Origin: Rhypophila decipiens | Taxonomy: Eukaryota > Ascomycota > Sordariomycetes > Sordariales > Naviculisporaceae | Assembly (NCBI GenBank): GCA_033297075.1 | Contig: MU858053.1 | Coordinates: 186,001-250,000, forward strand | DNA: 64,000 nucleotides | Direction: 5' to 3' | In this document: piece after piece, positions 48,707 to 59,814 of the stretch | How the letters are laid out: each line of letters opens with the position of its first letter | How positions within the stretch are numbered: position 1 is the first letter of the stretch | Position numbers and translations under genes: made by a program | The notes under the pieces: model-generated | Seen by the model: the letters and a program-made list of their open reading frames with translations, nothing else | What the model was told of the DNA's origin: nothing | Databases searched by the model: none

Positions 48707-50319
48707 GAGCTATGCCGCCGTTTTGTCTTTGAGCTATTTTCAAAGTCCTAATTTCCCCACGACCATGTCCATCATACTCCCGTTTCAAACCTTCCACTCT
48801 CCGACCCCGACCTTTTTGTCATATATCACCACACTCCGCCACCTGCATCACATCTGCACGTCTCTGTCGGGAAGAGGATGTTTACTCCGTATTTAGAGGA
48901 CCAGTTGCAAATACCATCTCGAGTTGCCATACAATACCAAACGTGGCAGAGCGTGCTGTTTCTAGGCTTGCTCGATGCGCCCGAATTTTCTCTTTATCTG
49001 TCTCATATAAGATAACTACATAGCATTTTTTCGGTTTCTCGCCTCGACATCTTTATCTTGTTTTTTCTTTCTTTCGTATATACCGTATATAGCTTCAATA
49101 CTACAACCAGTACCTATCACCGTCAGTGATCGGCAGCGATAATAGCCGGCGCCAAGCGAATATTTTTTCCTACTGGATAGTGGACCTCCGTGACCTCCTA
49201 GTACGGTCACAGATCTTGTTTGGACCTGACAATAGCTCCCAAATCCAACCATACTGATTATACTGGTCTTACATGGTGTTTGTCGGGCATAAAGGAGATC
49301 TCCTAAGGCATCTGGGCATTCTCAAGAATTTGACCCCCCATTCTCAAAGACGTGTTGCGGTGAGTGGGAATGGTCACCCGCTCCGTATCACCGTTATCGT
49401 TTCAATGAGCAATGAAGTGCATGGTCCGTCAGCCATCTCGGAGGCGACTGTTACATTTCATTATGTGCCCACATTTTCCCAGTGCCATATCACCACCGAC
49501 CACTTCCTGTTCCTCGGTACGTGATACCCTCCGGCCTCCAGGGATCGGCCCTTCTCCAGGCCATCGATCACCCCATCGCTGATCAATCTGTACAGCAGAG
49601 GTATCCGTACATACAGCACCGTAGGACACTATGTATACATACCGGTGATCCACATGGCAACTTGCGACCTTTTTACCTCTCTGTCAGCGATGTTCAGTGG
49701 CAGCAAGGCCAAGAAGGACTGTACGAAAAGCCCCACTTGGGCAAAGATACCGAACCCTCTATCCGTATTTTTTTCATCAACATGCAACGACCGGTCTCAC
49801 TCTCACCCGAACAATATGGCCTTGTACTACTACTACCTTGTTATCCAAGTTGAAAGTTGGGTAAGACGAGAAAACGGGTCAACGCAAAAAAATAAAACAA
49901 TAAACTCCACCGGTCTCAGATAATCCTGCTTACAAATCTCGCTTCCTTATTTATCGTTACTGTCCTGGGTACATATCACGGTGTTACTCAACGAGCGAGT
50001 CGGCAAACCTGGCTTGGAATCCACACTTGACTCATCGGATTCAGGGGACTTTATTGCTTCTCAGCAGCAAGAGTTCACTAACAATACTTCCCTTTTTCCA
50101 GGATATTGAGTGTTGGGGATTTTTTTACCACAGGATTCCGTCGAGGATCTCATCGCTTTCTCTTGGTCAAACTTATTTGGTTTTGGTGTACAAGAAAGGG
50201 ACACTCACTCCTTTTTACCAAGGGGTCCTTCCTGCCTGTCCTTGGCAGGGACGAGATAATTCTCTACGGTTAAGGAGCAAATTCCTGACAAGCAGAATCT
50301 TGCATTTGACCGTTCGAGA
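48707..50319. other. Intergenic region between noxB and the MFS gene
   Basis: No gene is supported. TATCCGTA occurs at 49602 and 49760. The last 250 bases are the likely leader of the transporter. Confidence 0.55.
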
Positions 50320-52313
50320 ATGACCTCAAAGGCGCCAGCACCAGGAGGAGGGGTCCAGCAGGAAGAGAGTGGGCCTGAGGGTATAATACCACAAGGGCAA
50401 GAAGAGAATGGAATGAATGATGGTCATGGAGTAAGAAGGACGGAAAATAAGAAAAGGTCTCCAGAAGAAGAAGAGGAGGGCGAAATCGCCGCCACATCAC
50501 CGCCGGTAACAAACGAAGAAGAAGAAAAGAGGCTGGTTCGCAAGATGGATATTTACATTATACCCCTGGTCATGGTATTATACGTGTTTAGTTTTCTGGA
50601 TAGGTGAGTAATTTCATCATTGAATCCTCGGGCAAGTTTCAGTAATAATATGAAGCTGACAAAAACAAACAAATTACAGAGTCAATATTGGCAATGCTCG
50701 CCTTTACGGCTTGGAGGAGGACCTCGGTCTCCAAGGCGACCAGTACCAGACGGCCGTCTCGATCCTGTTCGTCACGTACCTCGCCTTTGAGGTACCCAGT
50801 AACCTTGTGCTCAAGAAGTTCACCCCGAGCAGGTGGATCGCGTTTATTGCGACGGCTTGGGGGACAATAGCCACCCTGACGGGACTGGCGAATGGTTACG
50901 GGAGTCTGCTGGCGTGTCGCCTTTTATTGGGTGTTGTTGAGGCGGGCTTATTCCCCGGGCTAAAGTGAGTTGCTGCTTGCCCCCTTGCTGGTTGATCAGT
51001 TATGACTACTAACAAGATGGTGTATGGATGGTTAACAGTGTCTATTTGACATTCTTCTATACCAAGCATGAACTCGCCCTCCGCGTGGGATACCTGTTCG
51101 TCTCGGCAGCCATCGCCGGCGCGGTGGGCGGTCTCCTGGCGTACGGAATCGGGCATCTCGACGGCGCGGCGGGGATGAACGGGTGGCGCTGGATCATGAT
51201 CATCGAGGGCATCCCGAGCGTGCTCTTGGGCGTTGCCGCGCTTTTCCTGCTCCCTAACGATCTCGAGAGCGCGTATTTCTTGACCGAAGATGAAAAGGCC
51301 ACTCTGCAGGCTAGACATTTGAGAGATTACGGCATGACCAAGAGCGCGATGGCATTTAGCACGGCTGATATGAAGAAGGCTTTTGGGGATTGGAAGGTCT
51401 GGGTTTATTGTGTGGCTCAGTTTGGGGCTGATACTATGTTGTATGGTATGTATCTTTTTTTTTCTTTCTCCTTTGTTCTTCCAGGTGATGCGTGAGTAGA
51501 CGTACTGACATGTAACCAGGTTACTCGACATTCTTACCAACAATTATCAAGGGCCTTGGAGAATGGACACCTGCTCAGGTCCAGCTTCTCACGATACCAT
51601 GCTATTTCCTGGGCGCTGTGGTGTATATGCCCATCGCTGCATTGTCTGACCGGCTTCAGATGCGCGGAGTTATGTGTGTCATTTTCGGTTCCATCAGTGT
51701 GGTCGGGTATGCCATCTTGGTATCACCTTCCTCAGCTGGTGTCCATTACTTTGGGTTGGTTCCTCTTTCTGCTTTGCTTTATATTGATACGCTGACAATA
51801 ATAAAGCTGCTTCATGGTCGCGATGGGGCTGTACGTGGTAGTCGGATTGCCTCTGGCATGGGTGAGTGAGATCTTTACGGAACCCTCGTTTCCCCTTTCC
51901 CCTGATGTTGACATTTCCGGTCACTTGGTCAGTTACCCAGCAACTGTCCGAGATACGGCAAACGGACCACCGCGACTGCCATGAATTTGACAATCGGCAA
52001 CGCCTCCGGTATCATGGCGCCCTTCATCTTGTGAGTCCCACCCGCACTCGTTTTGTTTCTATGGTTAAGCTTTCCCTGACCATGTTCCTATTTTAGCCCA
52101 ACAAGAGAAGGCCCACGATACGTCAAGGGCAACGCCACCAGCCTCTCACTTGTGGCGATGGCAACCGTCCTGTACGGGTTTCTGTGGTTCTGGTATGATA
52201 GGATAAACAAGAAGCGAGATGCCGGTGACGATCTCTCTCAGTACGAGGGCCTATCGGATGACGAACTTGCTGAGCTGGGCGATGAGAGTCCGCATTTTAG
52301 GTATACTATTTGA
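50320..52313 (+). CDS. MFS transporter, anion:cation symporter (allantoate/nicotinate-like) family
   Basis: Seven exons (50320-50603, 50680-50964, 51039-51445, 51520-51754, 51807-51861, 51933-52030, 52097-52313) give 526 aa with about twelve membrane helices. The start of helix 1, MDIYIIPLVMVLYVFSFLDR joined to VNIGNARLYGLEEDLGL, and FEVPSNLVLKKF are hallmarks of the ACS family, whose fungal members import allantoate, nicotinate, pantothenate or related carboxylates. The substrate cannot be read from sequence. The N-terminal 70 residues are acidic and hydrophilic. Intron 4 uses a weak GTTGGT donor, but the splice is needed to rejoin HYFG to CFMVAMGLYVVVG. The C-terminal tail (YEGLSDDELAELGDESPHFRYTI) is typical of the family. 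Confidence 0.9.
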
Positions 52314-52973
52314 AGAATGATGGTCAGTTACGTATTCCGGCAACTCAAGCTGTCAATCTCTGTTTGTTCCTAGTAAGACAGTTAAACAAGCAAGGAGCAA
52401 TTTGCCCCCGAGGGGATTCGAGCAGCGGATATAATTTCCTGGAAACTCGCTGGTCTCAAACGCTATGTGAAATATCACTTAAATACTCGCGCTCCTGGAT
52501 TTGTACAATTGACTTTGTCTTTTTGTGTGCTTTAATATAACAACTTCCCGCTCATTGTTTCTCTTCATCCTAGAGACCAAGCTAGTTGATTCGTACAGAG
52601 TACCTTATTACAGACAAGTTTCAAGCCTCAAGATAAAAGGATACGAGAACAAAAGTGAATGTCAGTAACAGCTCCCTCTGTACCGTATCCCGTAATGTAC
52701 AGTACGGATATCCGTACCTCACAATCGATCACTCTGGTTGGTGCAAACTGCCCGGTCACAGGCCGGGGTTTTAATTGCCCCACTTTACATAACCACTTCT
52801 TTCGCGGCGCGTTCAGCAGTGGGCAGTCGCGTCAAACTTTCATGACATCACGAAACTGGAAGGTGTTCAGCGCACTTCCTTCACTTCACATCCCTCATAA
52901 TCTGCGCCAGCTCGAAATATCTCCCCATTTGGCCCATACGCAGATATCGAAAGAATTCTGCTAGGCCCTCAAG
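52314..52973. other. Intergenic region before FEN1
   Basis: It contains the palindromic 8-mer pair at 52703-52716 and a TCGCGTCAAA site, listed separately. No gene is visible. Confidence 0.6.
52827..52836 (+). promoter_or_regulatory. MCB-like site upstream of FEN1
   Basis: TCGCGTCAAA lies about 140 bp before the FEN1 start codon, with GGCGCGTT 20 bp further upstream. It shares CGCGTCAA with the cluster before the ESCO-type gene. A G1/S (MBF) role is inferred from FEN1's replication role. Confidence 0.35.
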
Positions 52974-54342
52974 ATGGGTATTAAACAGCTTTTCTCCATC
53001 ATCAAGGAGGAAGCTCCTGCGGCCATCAAAGAAGGCGAGATTAAAAATCAGTTTGGCCGCAAAGTTGCCATTGTAAGTCGCACCGCTCTTTGCTTCCCGC
53101 AGTACACACAGCTTCTAATGGTTCGACGTCTAGGATGCGTAAGGATCTTGTCCGCCAATGGACTCCTGTCGATATCCGATGCTAATTCTGCCAATGCAGG
53201 TCAATGAGCATTTACAGCTTCCTCATCGCGGTGCGATCCGATGGCCAACAGCTCACAAATGAAAGCGGCGAGACAACTTCCCATTTGATGGGCATGTTCT
53301 ATCGGACCCTCCGCATGGTCGACAACGGTATCAAGCCACTATACGTGTTCGACGGTGCGCCGCCCAAACTCAAGTCAGGGGAGCTCGCGAAGCGGTTTCA
53401 GCGAAAGCAGGAGGCGAACGAGGGGCTCGAGGAAGCAAAGGAGACGGGTACCGCAGAGGACATTGAGAAGTTCAGCCGAAGGACGGTCCGTGTCACGAGG
53501 GAGCACAATGCCGAGTGCCAACGGCTGCTCAAGCTCATGGGAATTCCCTACATCATTGCGCCCACCGAAGCTGAGGCACAGTGTGCGGTTTTGGCCCGTG
53601 CTGGAAAGGTCTACGCTGCCGCTAGCGAAGACATGGATACCCTCTGCTTCGACTCTCCGATATTGTTACGCCATCTCACCTTTAGCGAGCAGCGGAAAAT
53701 GCCTATCCAGGAGATTCATGTAGATCAGGTGCTGGAAGGTCTAAATATGGACAGAAAGCAGGTATGTCTGGCCAGGACGCTTTTAGCACGTCACCTGCGA
53801 GACCCTAACCATTGTTGACACAGTTCGTCGATCTCTGCATCCTCCTAGGGTGCGACTACCTTGACCCGATCCCAAAGGTCGGTCCAACCACAGCGCTTAA
53901 GCTCATCCGCGACCACGGCACGCTCGAGAAAGTGGTGGACTTCATGAAGAACGACCCCAAGAGCAAATTTACTGTCCCCGAGGACTGGCCGTTTGAGGAC
54001 GCTCGGGAGCTGTTCTTCAACCCGGATGTACGCCAGGCGGACGATCCGCTGTGCGATTTCAAGTGGGAGAAACCGGACATGGACGGACTGGTGCAATTCT
54101 TGGTCACCGAAAAGGGATTTTCCGAGGACCGTGTCCGGGCTGGCGGTGCACGCTTGGAGAAGAGCATGAAGAGCTCGCAGCAATCCAGAATTGAGGGCTT
54201 CTTCAAAGTCGTTCCCAAGACTGAGGAGGAGAAGAAGTCACACAAGCGGAAGCTGGAGGAGCAGAACGAGGCGAAGAAGAAGAAGCTCAAGGAGGAGAAG
54301 AAGGAGAAGGCCAAGGCTAAGGCTAAGCCGCGTGGAGCATGA
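52974..54342 (+). CDS. FEN1: Flap endonuclease 1
   Basis: Four exons (52974-53072, 53134-53138, 53200-53761, 53824-54342) give 394 aa. FEN1 cuts 5' flaps during Okazaki-fragment maturation and long-patch base excision repair. Exon 2 is only 5 nt (GATGC); with the first base of exon 3 it encodes Asp34 and Ala35, restoring the conserved [17 protein letters not shown]. Asp34 is a metal ligand. Further ligands are in [20 protein letters not shown] and Asp233 of [16 protein letters not shown]. The PCNA-binding box QSRIEGFF is at residues 342-349, followed by a Lys-rich nuclear tail. Both introns around the microexon are 61 nt with good donors, branch points and acceptors. Confidence 0.96.
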
Positions 54343-55677
54343 GTATGCGAGGGTTACAATCTTTGCAATCTCTACGAATGCTCAACGGTCTTGTTTGAGT
54401 TTGCCGCCGCGGACTTTTAGTGTCCTCCCGGATTCTGGTTGGTCTGATATTGCTTTACTAGGGTGTTCAAGGGCTTGACGTGGACTTGACATGGCAGTAA
54501 CTTGGTGGGTTTGGTCAGGGGCTTTACACTACTTCACGGGTTGATCTTGATGTCAAGGCCGGTTGGCGTTTTTGGAGTTCTGTCGGGATCCCATGTTGAA
54601 AATATCAATTTGAAATTTTGAAGGTGTCCGGTCATGTCGAGCCGTCGGTGCAATGCCGACAGCGGGGTCGTGTCATTAGACTAGGTAGTACGTACCAACA
54701 ATCTGGTCCAAGATTATCCAGGCGGAAATCCGGGGAAATATATTGTGTTCTACGAGTACCAATTTGAATTGGTAATTCCTCTGATTTCTGCTGATGTTCA
54801 GTTGTCGTGTGCTTGCCCTCGACGACTCCTTGAACGGGCATTTGTCAATGCAGCATTGGCGTCAATTGTCCGACCATCCGTCGGAGCTTGGCACCCCAGA
54901 CGGATTCGGAGACCGGGGGACAGTTTTGGTGCGCCACTTGCCTCGGCTCAGCTGGCGCACTCCTTTCCCAGTAATCCACCGCCCACGATTGGTCCTAACC
55001 ACGTGGAATGACATCAGCCGAAACCAAAACCGAAAGAGGGCTGTTTCCGTGCTTTAACTGTCTTAGGCAGTGCAGCAGGGGTGCTCATTCACATGCCTCT
55101 GGAACGAGGAGAGGAGACAGCGTGGTGTTGTTCATGTTGATTCTTGAAAACTGGACCACATGACTGCAGCGGCTTTATCCATCCTTTTCACGAGTCAAAG
55201 TGCATTACCCATCATAGTCTCGGCGGGACAGACTGCACCCCTGAAGGTCCAGCACGCTACGGTAGTCGAGACAGATTGAGAACACGACTGAGAGGCCATG
55301 AATTGAGAGCTTCAAGGGCCCTGAGAGGTCCAAATTAAGCATTATTCTCCACAAAGCGACCCCCGAAGGTGTGGGAGCGGCCGATTTTTGACTGCAGCAT
55401 GTTTGTGGAGTGAGGCCCCCTTTGAAAGCGGGTGAGTGGGGACCATGGCTTTCACATGTGACGGCATCCATGTTTCCAACGGGCAAAGCCATCTCTGCGC
55501 CGCCGCTTTAAACCGGTTCCTCAAGAGCTGACCTCCCCTTCGCGACGTTTGGCTGTCTCTTTCTTTCTTTCTTCTCTCTTCCATCTCTCAAATTAAACCA
55601 AACAACTACTTCTGTGACCAGTCTCTGTCACCACCCACAGTATTCTTCCAGGCTTTATCTTTCCAGACTCTATAAAC
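54343..55677. other. Intergenic region between FEN1 and the cytochrome b5-ACAD gene
   Basis: No gene is supported. The final 150 bases before 55678 are pyrimidine-rich, a usual feature of fungal promoters and leaders. Confidence 0.55.
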
Positions 55678-57464
55678 ATGTCCAAGACTTTTACCCAGAG
55701 CGACGTCTCGTCGCATAATAAGGCTGATTCCCTCTGGATCGTCGTCGACGGGGATGTTTATGACCTCACAAAGTTCCAAGACGACCACCCTGGTATGTTC
55801 GCAATGATTACCGATTACGCGTAAAAGGAATCACTCAACTAATTCCACTCTTTCGGCGCATTCAAGGTGGCAAGAAGATCCTCCAGAGAGTAGCTGGCAA
55901 GGATGCCTCTAAGCAATTCTGGAAATATCACAATGAGGGAATCCTCAAGAAGTACCAGAAACAGCTCCAGATCGGATCTCTAGACACCAAGCCCAAGGCT
56001 GCTGCGCCTGCGCCAGCTCCCGCCGCCCAGAAGCAAGTCGTCAAGGCCAAGCCCAAGGCTGCTGCCGCCGCTCCCGCTGAAGAGTCGGAGGCTCTCGAGC
56101 CCTTTGGCTCCCAGATTCCTTTCGCAGACCCGGCCTGGTACCAAGGTGTAGGTTTGGTCCTTTTTGTTCAGATTTCCGGGCTGTCGCATATGAGCGAGCA
56201 ACTTCTAACGTATATTGGCGACTATTAGCAACATTCCCCCTACTTCAACGAGACCCACGCCGCTCTTCGCGCCGAAGTGCGCGAGTGGGTTGAGACCAAT
56301 GTCGAGCCCTATGTTACCGAATGGGACGAGAAGAAGGAGGTGCCTGCCGAGATCTACAAGCAGATGGGCCAGAAGGGATGGTTGGCCGGTCTCCTGGGTA
56401 CCAAGTACAAGGCCGAGTACACCGACAATATCGTCCAGTCTGTGCCCGTCGAGAAGTGGGATCTCTTCCACGAGATGCTCCTCACCGACGAGCTCAGCCG
56501 TGTCGGCTCTGGCGGTTTCGTATGGAACGTAATCGGTGGTTTCGGTATTGGCTGCCCGCCTCTCGTCAAGTTCGGCAAGAAGCCCCTCGTCGATCGCATC
56601 CTTCCCGGCATCCTTAACGGCGACAAGCGCATCTGCTTGGCCATCACTGAGCCCGATGCCGGTTCCGACGTCGCCAACTTGACCTGCGAGGCCAAGCTTA
56701 GCGAGGACGGCAAGCACTACATTGTTAATGGTGAGAAGAAGTGGATCACCAACGGTATCTGGTGCGACTACTTCACTGTCGCCGTCCGTACCGGCAAGCC
56801 CGGCATGAACGGTGTCAGCTTGCTCCTCATTGAGCGCGACTTTGGCGGTGTTACCACCCGTCGCATGGACTGCCAGGGTGTGTGGTCCAGCGGCACCACT
56901 TACATCACCTTCGAGGACGTCAAGGTCCCCGTCGAGAACTTGATTGGCAAGGAGAACCAGGGTTTCCGTGTCATCATGACCAACTTCAACCACGAGCGGA
57001 TTGGCATCATTATCCAGTGCTTGCGCTTCTCGCGCGTGTGCTTCGAGGAGTCTGTCAAGTACGCCAACAAGCGCCGCACCTTTGGCAAGAAGCTCATTGA
57101 GCACCCTGTTATCCGCCTCAAGCTCGCGCACATGGCGCGCCAGATCGAGGCCAGCTACAACTGGCTCGAGAATGTCATCTACCAGTGCGAGAAGATGGAC
57201 GACACCGAGGCCATGCTCAAGCTCGGTGGTCCCATCGCAGGCCTCAAGGCCCAGGCCACCGTCACTTTTGAGTTCTGCGCCCGCGAGGCGTCTCAGATCT
57301 TTGGCGGTCTGTCTTACTCACGCGGTGGACAGGGCGGCAAGGTCGAGCGTCTCTATCGCGACGTAAGAGCGTATGCCATTCCCGGCGGTAGCGAGGAGAT
57401 CATGCTGGACCTGAGCATAAGGCAGAGCCTGAGGGTCAACAAGATGCTCGGCATGAAGCTTTAA
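55678..57464 (+). CDS. Cytochrome b5-acyl-CoA dehydrogenase fusion
   Basis: Exons 55678-55792, 55867-56147 and 56229-57464 give 543 aa. Residues 5-75 are a cytochrome b5 heme domain with HPGG (His37) and a second ligand at His60 in FWKYHNEG. An Ala/Pro/Lys linker (AAAPAPAPAAQK) follows. From about residue 130 a full acyl-CoA dehydrogenase is present: LAITEPDAGSDVANL, YIVNGEKKWITNG, FNHERIGIIIQCLRFSR, FGKKLIEHPVIRLKLA and IPGGSEEIMLDLSIRQ. Such fusions are known in filamentous fungi and act in fatty-acid or branched-chain acyl-CoA oxidation, with the heme domain as a possible electron partner. There is no mitochondrial presequence, so a peroxisomal or cytosolic site is possible; the C-terminus GMKL is not a standard PTS1. 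Codon use is strongly GC-ending, suggesting high expression. Confidence 0.93.
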
Positions 57465-58972
57465 GTGCTGGAAATTTTGTTTGATTAGATTAGAAGGGGA
57501 GTGTATGATTGGGTGATGGGTGTTTTGCGCATTCAAGAGGTTCTTTCCTTGGGGGTTTCTGATTTCTTTTGTCTTTTTTTCATCATGATATGGCCTATGG
57601 ACAGGCAGCATTTTTCTTCTTCTTGGGATATTTAGCAGCTCATTCCAAATCTCAGTATCTTGCATCTCGATTATGTGCTGGCTACAGTCAGAACTCTGAA
57701 ATGTGTACGATCCCATGTAAATCTGAATCATTCTGGAGATGTTGTGGAGATACCCTTGCTATTGTTGAACCCTAGAGTACCTAAACGACAAAACACAATG
57801 CTGTTTAAATTCAGGCCCGTGACCCTCAAGCCTTCACATCCATGGTACCTTAGCTTTGACAAGAATAAGGATTAAGGACTGTACAAGCCTGTGCATCACT
57901 CGACGGCACATTGATGAACGGACACTGACACTCCCAATTTCACAGCCGTTTATACGGATGGACTGCGGACAGCTAGGGATCGAATTCACACAGCAACAAC
58001 TGGCCAATGACGACTTGATACGACGCGGCGAGCTGCACAACGAGCCGAGGATTTGTTTGCTCCCCACGCGGATCACGGTACCTGGACTGGAAAGCGTTGC
58101 CTCGGTAGCGTGTAGGATTGACCATACCATTTTTGTTAGTGAGGCCGGGAAGGCATTTTCGGCGGGGTTCGGATTTGTTGTTGTTGTTGTTTCCCATTAT
58201 CGCCCGGGGCTAGCTATGCCCATCTGCTTGAGGTCTGTCCGGTTGGTCATGCTAAGCTTGATTTGGAATATATACACAAAATACCGTCTCTCCGCGGATC
58301 TAGCGATCTAGCTGTAAGGCCAGCTGCTGTATATCACAAAGAAGTACAGTTTACATGCTCATGACCACCTTCAACTGTGGGAATCCAGAATCTTCAAGCC
58401 CTCCATCCAGATTCCTGCCGTGTCCAAACCGCAAGTTTTCAACACCCAGGCGCTTCGGAACGCTTTTCAAGAATCGATTCAACGATTCGGCAGCTGGTTG
58501 GAAAACTGCCAAGCTAAAAAATCTGGGTGACGAGGGCGATATCTTCTCCGCCGAGTGTTATGGCCTGATTTCTCGTCTGGTTTTTTTTTTGGTTTTTTTG
58601 CCATAGCAGTAGTGTATCGATCGCCTATGTCTTATCCGTAGAATGGTCCGGGTGCCGGGGAGAAGTTCCGGAAGCTTAACGCAACGAGACGGCTACCAAA
58701 GCTGGAGTACACATGAGGCCCGAACTTGCGGCCGATCGAAAGGCGTACCGCCTTGTATGCGATCGTCGAAATATCCAGCATGAGAATACCCAAACAGGCC
58801 GAGGACCCTTCGTACCTCACCGAGATGTTTGCAGAGACCATATAGCCTCGCAACATCATTAACAAACGAGAAAGAATTCCATTGCGTCTATGTATGAGTT
58901 AGCCGTTCTCCTCATTTTGCTATTTGTACAACAAAGACCATATCCCCCCGCGCCCTCTCTCTCTCTCTCTTC
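57465..58972. other. Intergenic region with an RCC1-like relic
   Basis: Apart from the relic at 57943-58173, it holds TATCCGTA at 58633 and a CT-dinucleotide run near 58955-58970. No intact gene is seen. Confidence 0.5.
57943..58173 (+). pseudogene. Probable RCC1-repeat gene fragment
   Basis: This frame reads CGQLGIEFTQ, then LHNEPRICLLPTRI, VPGLESVASVACRIDHTIFV and SEAGKAFSAGFG. That order (GQLG; a P-x-x-I strand; V-x-V-A-C/G-x-x-H-T; x-x-G-x-x-x-x-x-G) matches one complete RCC1/beta-propeller repeat. An intron-like 3' end (CTGACAC then CACAG) lies just upstream. After GFG the frame turns into a GTT repeat and loses resemblance. No neighbouring repeats, start codon or stop context fit a whole gene, so I call it a relic of an RCC1-family gene. 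It could instead be one exon of a small unrecognised gene. Confidence 0.45.
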
Positions 58973-59814
58973 TTAGCAGTTGGCGTTGGGATCCGCGGAT
59001 TCCGTCTTGACCTCAATTCCATATTTCTCCTTCAATCTCTGGCGTCTTCGTTCCTCGTACCCGGGTGGTCGGATTCCTATAATCTCAGGCATTAGACACA
59101 ATCATGGTGCAGTATTTTGCAAGAAGAAAAAAGGCTCCAGCTCACCTCGGCCTTCTCCTATCTCTGCCAATGTCTCGTCAATTGGCCGCCTCCTGTTCAG
59201 ACGCAGCTGCTCCTTGCGCTCGAACTCGTCGATGGAGGGGTCCGTCTTCCGAGCTCTCAGACTTCCACCGGTGTATTCGAAAAATCCCATTACCACGGCA
59301 AACATAGTACCATATCCAAGGACCCGAGGCATTCTAAGGGCTGTTGATAGGTTGCGTCAGTAAGGGGTGAGGTGTTTTGGGAACTTGTCTGGTCGTCTTG
59401 GGGGAGGGGTTGCTCTCCGTACTTGGTAATCCCAGGACCGCACCACCAAAGAAACCACCGATCGCGTCGTTGGCGTAGTCGTCAGCCTCGCGCAAGTTCG
59501 CCGCGGCTTGTTTTGTGAATTCGTAGGCACCACCGGAGGCAGCTGGTTCAAGTGACGTTCCCTCCCAGTCAGTATAATTCTGCTCACCAACACACGGTTC
59601 AGGTGTGGGGGGAGGAAAGCTCACCAAAGATACCAATGGTGCTTCCACCACGGGTAAAGACTGTCCATGCTCCCAACTTTTGCTTGGTCATGGCATTCTG
59701 GATGGCTGCTATGAAGAGACCGGCGCCACCAGTCAGGGCGGCGCTCTGGACGGCCGAGCTCAGAGCGTCTCTGGGATGGAAATGACCATCATCGTCCCCG
59801 TGTTGTGGTGCCAT
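58973..59814 (-). CDS. nuo21.3b: Complex I accessory subunit, 21.3 kDa type (NDUFA11/B14.7, Tim17 family)
   Basis: Four exons on the minus strand (59814-59625, 59542-59423, 59340-59146, 59076-58973) give 202 aa. The protein is a membrane-arm accessory subunit of NADH:ubiquinone oxidoreductase in the inner mitochondrial membrane. Tim17-like Gly-rich helices are visible: AVQSAALTGGAGLFIAAIQNAM, TRGGSTIGIF, DAIGGFFGGAVLGL and RMPRVLGYGTMFAVVMGFFEYTGGSLRG-like text. The C-terminal hydrophilic part (DEFERKEQLRLNRRRP) faces outward. The start at 59814 (MAPQHGDDDG) is chosen because the longer in-frame extension upstream is low-complexity. Introns 1 and 2 are both 82 nt. Confidence 0.88.

Noticed and set aside
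52386..52470. B-box-like GCTCGAATCCC on the minus strand in the 3' flank of the MFS gene
   Set aside because: Stems do not close into a cloverleaf; likely chance.
56205..57131. 308-codon open frame on the minus strand
   Set aside because: It is antisense to the acyl-CoA dehydrogenase domain; codon bias in the real gene explains the lack of stops.
50320..57464. Metabolic gene cluster (transporter, nuclease, ACAD)
   Set aside because: FEN1 is a housekeeping replication gene, intergenic spacing is ordinary, and no shared pathway or regulator is evident.
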